Of a stretch of 64,000 nucleotides of DNA, positions 61,454 through 64,000 are shown one piece after another. The stretch comes from Spirosoma sp. 48-14 (GTDB lineage: Bacteria > Bacteroidota > Bacteroidia > Cytophagales > Spirosomataceae): contig NZ_MKUD01000063.1 of NCBI RefSeq assembly GCF_001898575.1, forward strand, positions 385,215 to 449,214, written 5' to 3'. A program made the translations under genes and the position numbers. Position 1 is the stretch's first letter, and every line of letters begins with the position of its first letter. A model generated the notes under the pieces. The model was given only the letters and a program-made list of their open reading frames with translations, ran no database searches and was not told the origin of the DNA.

Positions 61454-61484
61454 CCGGCTTTATAACATGAGCCGGTTTTTTTTG
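61454..61484 (+). terminator. Intrinsic terminator after the DUF6686 gene
   Basis: CCGGCT (61454-61459) pairs with AGCCGG (61470-61475), followed by about nine T. It ends the DUF6686 transcript and may leave ferritin with its own promoter. Confidence 0.6.
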
Positions 61485-61525
61485 TTTTTTTGGGAAAAGA
61501 TCTCACCGGCAACAGCCATTTACTT

Positions 61526-62059
61526 ATGAAAGACTTAGCAAGACTTCGCACCGCAATTAAAGAGAGCGTTGAGCTGGCGTTGAACCAGCAAATACAGATG
61601 GAAATGGTATCTTCCTCGAAATACCTGGCGATGGCAGGCTGGTGCGACCGTAATGGACTAGACCACTGTGCAGGCTTTTTTTACAAGCAGTCGGACGAGG
61701 AACGTCATCATGCCATGAAGCTTTTCCACTACCTCTGCGACCAGGGCGCTACGGCTTATTCGCCCGAAGTTCCAGCCGTTGCGCAGGAATTCGACTCGCT
61801 AAGGTCTGTATTTGAAGGGGCTTTAGAGCAGGAAGTGTCGGTAACGGACTCGATCAACCGCATTATCGGCATCTGCCGTCGCGAAAGTGACTATGCTACT
61901 GAAGAATTGCTGAAGTGGTATGTAAAAGAGCAAATGGAAGAAGAGTACATTGCCCGTCGCTGCCTCGAACTGATCGACCAGATTCCATCCGACCAGATTT
62001 ATTATCTCGATAAAAAACTCGCCAGCGTTACTTACGATGGCAACGTATTTGACGAATAA
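61526..62059 (+). CDS. Ferritin (non-haem, bacterial type)
   Basis: The protein is 177 residues from ATG 61526 (MKDLARLRTAIKES). The four-helix bundle shows ferroxidase residues: QMEMVSSSKYLAMAGW near residues 27-42, QSDEERHHAMKLFHYL near residues 60-75, EQEVSVTDSINRIIG near 106-120 and EQMEEEYIARRCLELID near 142-158. It stores iron as a mineral in a 24-subunit shell. The longer frame from 61490 begins in the terminator region. A strong terminator follows. Confidence 0.9.
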   Translation: MKDLARLRTAIKESVELALNQQIQMEMVSSSKYLAMAGWCDRNGLDHCAGFFYKQSDEERHHAMKLFHYLCDQGATAYSPEVPAVAQEFDSLRSVFEGALEQEVSVTDSINRIIGICRRESDYATEELLKWYVKEQMEEEYIARRCLELIDQIPSDQIYYLDKKLASVTYDGNVFDE

Positions 62060-62080
62060 CCAACCTATGAGAACGTAGAA

Positions 62081-62109
62081 AAGGCATCTGGTATGGATGC
62101 CTTTTTTTA
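62081..62109 (+). terminator. Terminator after ferritin
   Basis: AAGGCATC (62081-62088) pairs with GATGCCTT (62096-62103), followed by a T-run. Confidence 0.8.
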
Positions 62110-62112
62110 TGA

Positions 62113-62409
62113 CTACCATTTGGGTGGTGGCGATTGAGAAACGGCCTTCGTTGGTGTATCGATAGGCACCGTATTCCAGGACGTATCGATAGGTAGCGCT
62201 GCTTTGATTGTATCACAATCCTGTAACCGCTCCTGCAATTCGTTGATTTTACTCTCCTGCTGAGTCAGATTTCTCTGAAGATCAATTGTGGCGTCTTCCA
62301 GTCGTTGATGTCGATTATAAGCCACACCAAGCAACGCCATAATGCCTAACAGCAGCACGATGACAACTGCCACGAGCGAATAAATAACTCCTCGGCTTAC
62401 GGTGGACAT
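62113..62409 (-). CDS. Small protein with membrane anchor and coiled coil
   Basis: The protein is 98 residues from ATG 62409 (MSTVSRGVIYSLVAVVIVLLLG). One hydrophobic helix near residues 6-28 is followed by a charged coiled coil (QRLEDATIDLQRNLTQQESKINELQERLQD) and a Pro/Ser/Thr tail. I recognise no named family. It is probably anchored in the inner membrane with the coil in the periplasm. Convergent with ferritin. Confidence 0.6.
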   Translation of the reverse strand: MSTVSRGVIYSLVAVVIVLLLGIMALLGVAYNRHQRLEDATIDLQRNLTQQESKINELQERLQDCDTIKAALPIDTSWNTVPIDTPTKAVSQSPPPKW

Positions 62410-62455
62410 AACCTCAAAACGAAAGGCACAAAATAACAAAAAGGTATGCCCATAA

Positions 62456-62487
62456 AAAAACCTGCCCTTTGCAGAAGGCAGGTTTTT
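62456..62487. terminator. Bidirectional terminator
   Basis: AAAAACCTGCC (62456-62466) pairs with GGCAGGTTTTT (62477-62487). A- and T-rich outer ends on both sides. It lies downstream of the DUF4136 gene. Confidence 0.8.
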
Positions 62488-62509
62488 ATTTTACTACTTT
62501 GAAACGCCC

Positions 62510-63079
62510 TTAACGAGCCGCGCCATAATCCTGACCGGCACTTTCAGGGAAGTTTTTCATGATACTGGAAACCGTTTCGCGGAATGCCTGATCACGATCA
62601 CGTTCTTTGTTCCGGGTGTTTAGCTGCCCCGTTGCCCAGCCTTGCCAGATGATATCGTTGGTACGAGCATCCAGTACGTTGATTACCACACGGTTCTCTT
62701 CATACTGCCGCGAATACACATTGTTGCCCATGCCACCGTACCACCACGAATAAGGCGAGTACATATTGTTCGACTGGATTTGCTGACGATCTTTCGAATC
62801 CATAAAAAACCGAACCACCAGATCCGCTTCGCCCTGTGTTACAGGCTTGTAGCCACGCGATTTCAGCGACTGGTCAAGCGCATCGGCAATCCGACGCTGG
62901 TTGAGGTTGCTACCTACAATGGGGTCAGCATTCCGTTGCCGATCAGCTTCGATCCGGTAGGTCGTAAACTGACGAACATTCACTTTAGGATCGTAGTCGT
63001 ATTTTACTGTAATAGCAGGAGCACAGGACGCCAGCGTACCGACGACGAACAGACTAGTTATTATGCCTTTGAGTTTCAT
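62510..63079 (-). CDS. DUF4136 domain lipoprotein
   Basis: The 189-residue protein has a signal peptide and lipobox (VVGTLASCAP). The mature part matches DUF4136: YDYDPKVNVRQFTTYRI near residue 27, LDQSLKSRGYKPVTQGEADLVVRFF near residue 70 and VVINVLDARTNDIIWQGWATGQL near residue 130. Such lipoproteins sit in the periplasmic leaflet of the outer membrane; their role is unknown. Confidence 0.87.
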   Translation of the reverse strand: MKLKGIITSLFVVGTLASCAPAITVKYDYDPKVNVRQFTTYRIEADRQRNADPIVGSNLNQRRIADALDQSLKSRGYKPVTQGEADLVVRFFMDSKDRQQIQSNNMYSPYSWWYGGMGNNVYSRQYEENRVVINVLDARTNDIIWQGWATGQLNTRNKERDRDQAFRETVSSIMKNFPESAGQDYGAAR

Positions 63080-63446
63080 GTATTTTGAGTCGTTAAATGG
63101 TCCTTAAACCGCTTAATTAACGTTAGAGAAATAGTCATTCGTATATGACAACTTAATAACAACAAAAGTGCTTCATGCGTTTCGATCCTGGGTTAAATAT
63201 TTAGGCAGAAACAGATCATTAAAAGTCTGATAATCAACACCCCTACTTTACAATTAAGTAATTTTAACAACGCTTTAACCTGGCCCGGTCAACGGGCGCT
63301 TGCAGGCTTGCCCCAGTACTTCTTCTTTCTTTTTCTATGACGCAATCAGGCAGGAAAGCGTTGCAATGAGTTAGTAAAAGTTACGAAAAAATAAAGCCGC
63401 TCCCTGATCAGGGAACGGCTTTATTTTTTTAACGGTAAGTCGATGA
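63080..63446. other. Intergenic region with atpG terminator, no gene seen
   Basis: This 367-base AT-rich gap lies upstream of the DUF4136 gene and downstream of atpG. Near its right end is the terminator at 63386-63430. I see no ORF longer than a few codons in a sensible context and no recognisable RNA gene; a small RNA cannot be excluded. Confidence 0.45.
63386..63429. terminator. Terminator of atpG
   Basis: AAAAAATAAAGCCG (63386-63399) pairs with CGGCTTTATTTTTT (63416-63429), with an inner perfect TCCCTGA/TCAGGGA stem. It would stop the minus-strand atpG transcript. Confidence 0.85.
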
Positions 63447-64000
63447 TTAGCCATTAGCCAACGCTTCGGCACCACCCACAATTTCAAGAATTTCGGTAGT
63501 AATCGCAGCCTGCCGGGTCCGGTTGTAGACCAGTCGAAGCTCTTTCAGCAGTTCGCCGGCATTCTCGGTTGCTTTATCCATAGCGGTCATCCGGGCACCA
63601 TGCTCAGCTGCATTTGAATCCAGAACCGCTTTATACAGTTGAATCTTAATTGTTTTTGGAATCAGTTCCGTCACAATCTGCTCCTCCGAGGGCTCGAACA
63701 GGTAGTTGATGGAAGTAGCTCCCCCCGCAGGCGACTCAGCCGCTACGATTGGCAGCATCTGTTCAGTCCGAATAATTTGTACCGCTGCATTTCGGAATTC
63801 ATTATAGACAATCTCTACCACATCGTAACGACCATTGGCAAAGCCTTCCATAGCCTCTTCGGCCGCAGCCCGGACCGTACCAAAATTGAGTGAATTAAAC
63901 GTATCGATGTGATTGGTATTCACTTTAAAGCCACGGCGCTGAAACGCTTCTCCACCTTTCTTACCAATGGCCATAATTTCCACATTGCCCGAGCGAGCCT
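63447..64000 (-). CDS. atpG: ATP synthase F1 subunit gamma (start outside the window)
   Basis: The frame is open through the window edge, so the N-terminal part is missing; about 184 C-terminal residues are visible. RSGNVEIMAIGKKGGEAFQRRGF near the edge and the C-terminal ARMTAMDKATENAGELLKELRLVYNRTRQAAITTEILEIVGGAEAL are diagnostic for the gamma subunit, whose C-terminal helix forms the rotating central shaft of F1. Upstream atp genes should lie beyond 64000. A strong terminator follows, so atpG ends its transcript here. Confidence 0.95.
   Translation of the reverse strand, partial: ARSGNVEIMAIGKKGGEAFQRRGFKVNTNHIDTFNSLNFGTVRAAAEEAMEGFANGRYDVVEIVYNEFRNAAVQIIRTEQMLPIVAAESPAGGATSINYLFEPSEEQIVTELIPKTIKIQLYKAVLDSNAAEHGARMTAMDKATENAGELLKELRLVYNRTRQAAITTEILEIVGGAEALANG

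Noticed and set aside
63080-63446. Structured RNA gene in the gap before the DUF4136 gene
   Set aside because: Apart from the atpG terminator no strong stem or known RNA motif is visible by eye; left as plain intergenic.

Overview
The window looks like chromosomal DNA of an aerobic Bacteroidota bacterium of the order Cytophagales, most like Spirosoma. The evidence is two SusC/SusD loci each led by an ECF sigma factor and a FecR anti-sigma factor with a DUF4974 tail, a secreted protein with a type IX secretion (T9SS) type A sorting domain, SPII lipoproteins, a few TAnnTTTG promoter elements, and many secreted glycosidases and sulfatases. The species assignment is an inference from gene content. 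No rRNA, tRNA, CRISPR array, phage or intact insertion sequence was seen.

Layout. 1-7.5 kb: end of an FAD/Fe-S oxidoreductase, a disordered proline-rich protein, an Rpn-type nuclease, a DUF1080 protein, a decayed DUF1028 gene, then an acyl-CoA (probably malonyl-CoA) synthetase, a 40-residue membrane peptide and a sodium:solute symporter. 7.6-27.5 kb (minus strand): two consecutive carbohydrate-uptake loci. Each reads sigma factor, anti-sigma factor, SusC, SusD and then enzymes. One ends in an FAD oxidoreductase and a sialate O-acetylesterase; the other ends in two paralogous secreted proteins of unknown function. 27.7-29.9 kb: an AT-rich AAA ATPase/HNH nuclease pair resembling the Septu anti-phage system. 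29.9-34.3 kb: a sulfatase, ArfB, and a tandem array of five small paralogous proteins that I do not recognise. 34.3-39.8 kb (minus strand): an FG-GAP repeat protein and a Crp/Fnr regulator with darcynin, two SDR and MBL-fold genes.

40-64 kb: mostly single genes. These include a coiled-coil alanine-rich protein, a PHSGT-repeat lipoprotein, homoserine kinase, a lytic transglycosylase, a GH20 hexosaminidase, an AraC/VOC pair, a GH36 alpha-galactosidase, an FAD dehydrogenase, a T9SS cargo protein, an APC permease, a hemerythrin, a TMEM175-type channel, an M23 peptidase, a DUF6686/ferritin pair with matching upstream dyads, a DUF4136 lipoprotein and the start-truncated atpG.

A notable general feature is the number of intergenic palindromes. 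At least six sequence families recur at gene junctions, one of them with compensatory stem changes and others forming stop codons of neighbouring genes. The most promising unknowns are the five-paralogue array, the SusC-linked unknown enzyme pair, a candidate antisense terminator in front of the second susC, the Septu-like pair, and the tiny ORF between the synthetase and the symporter.
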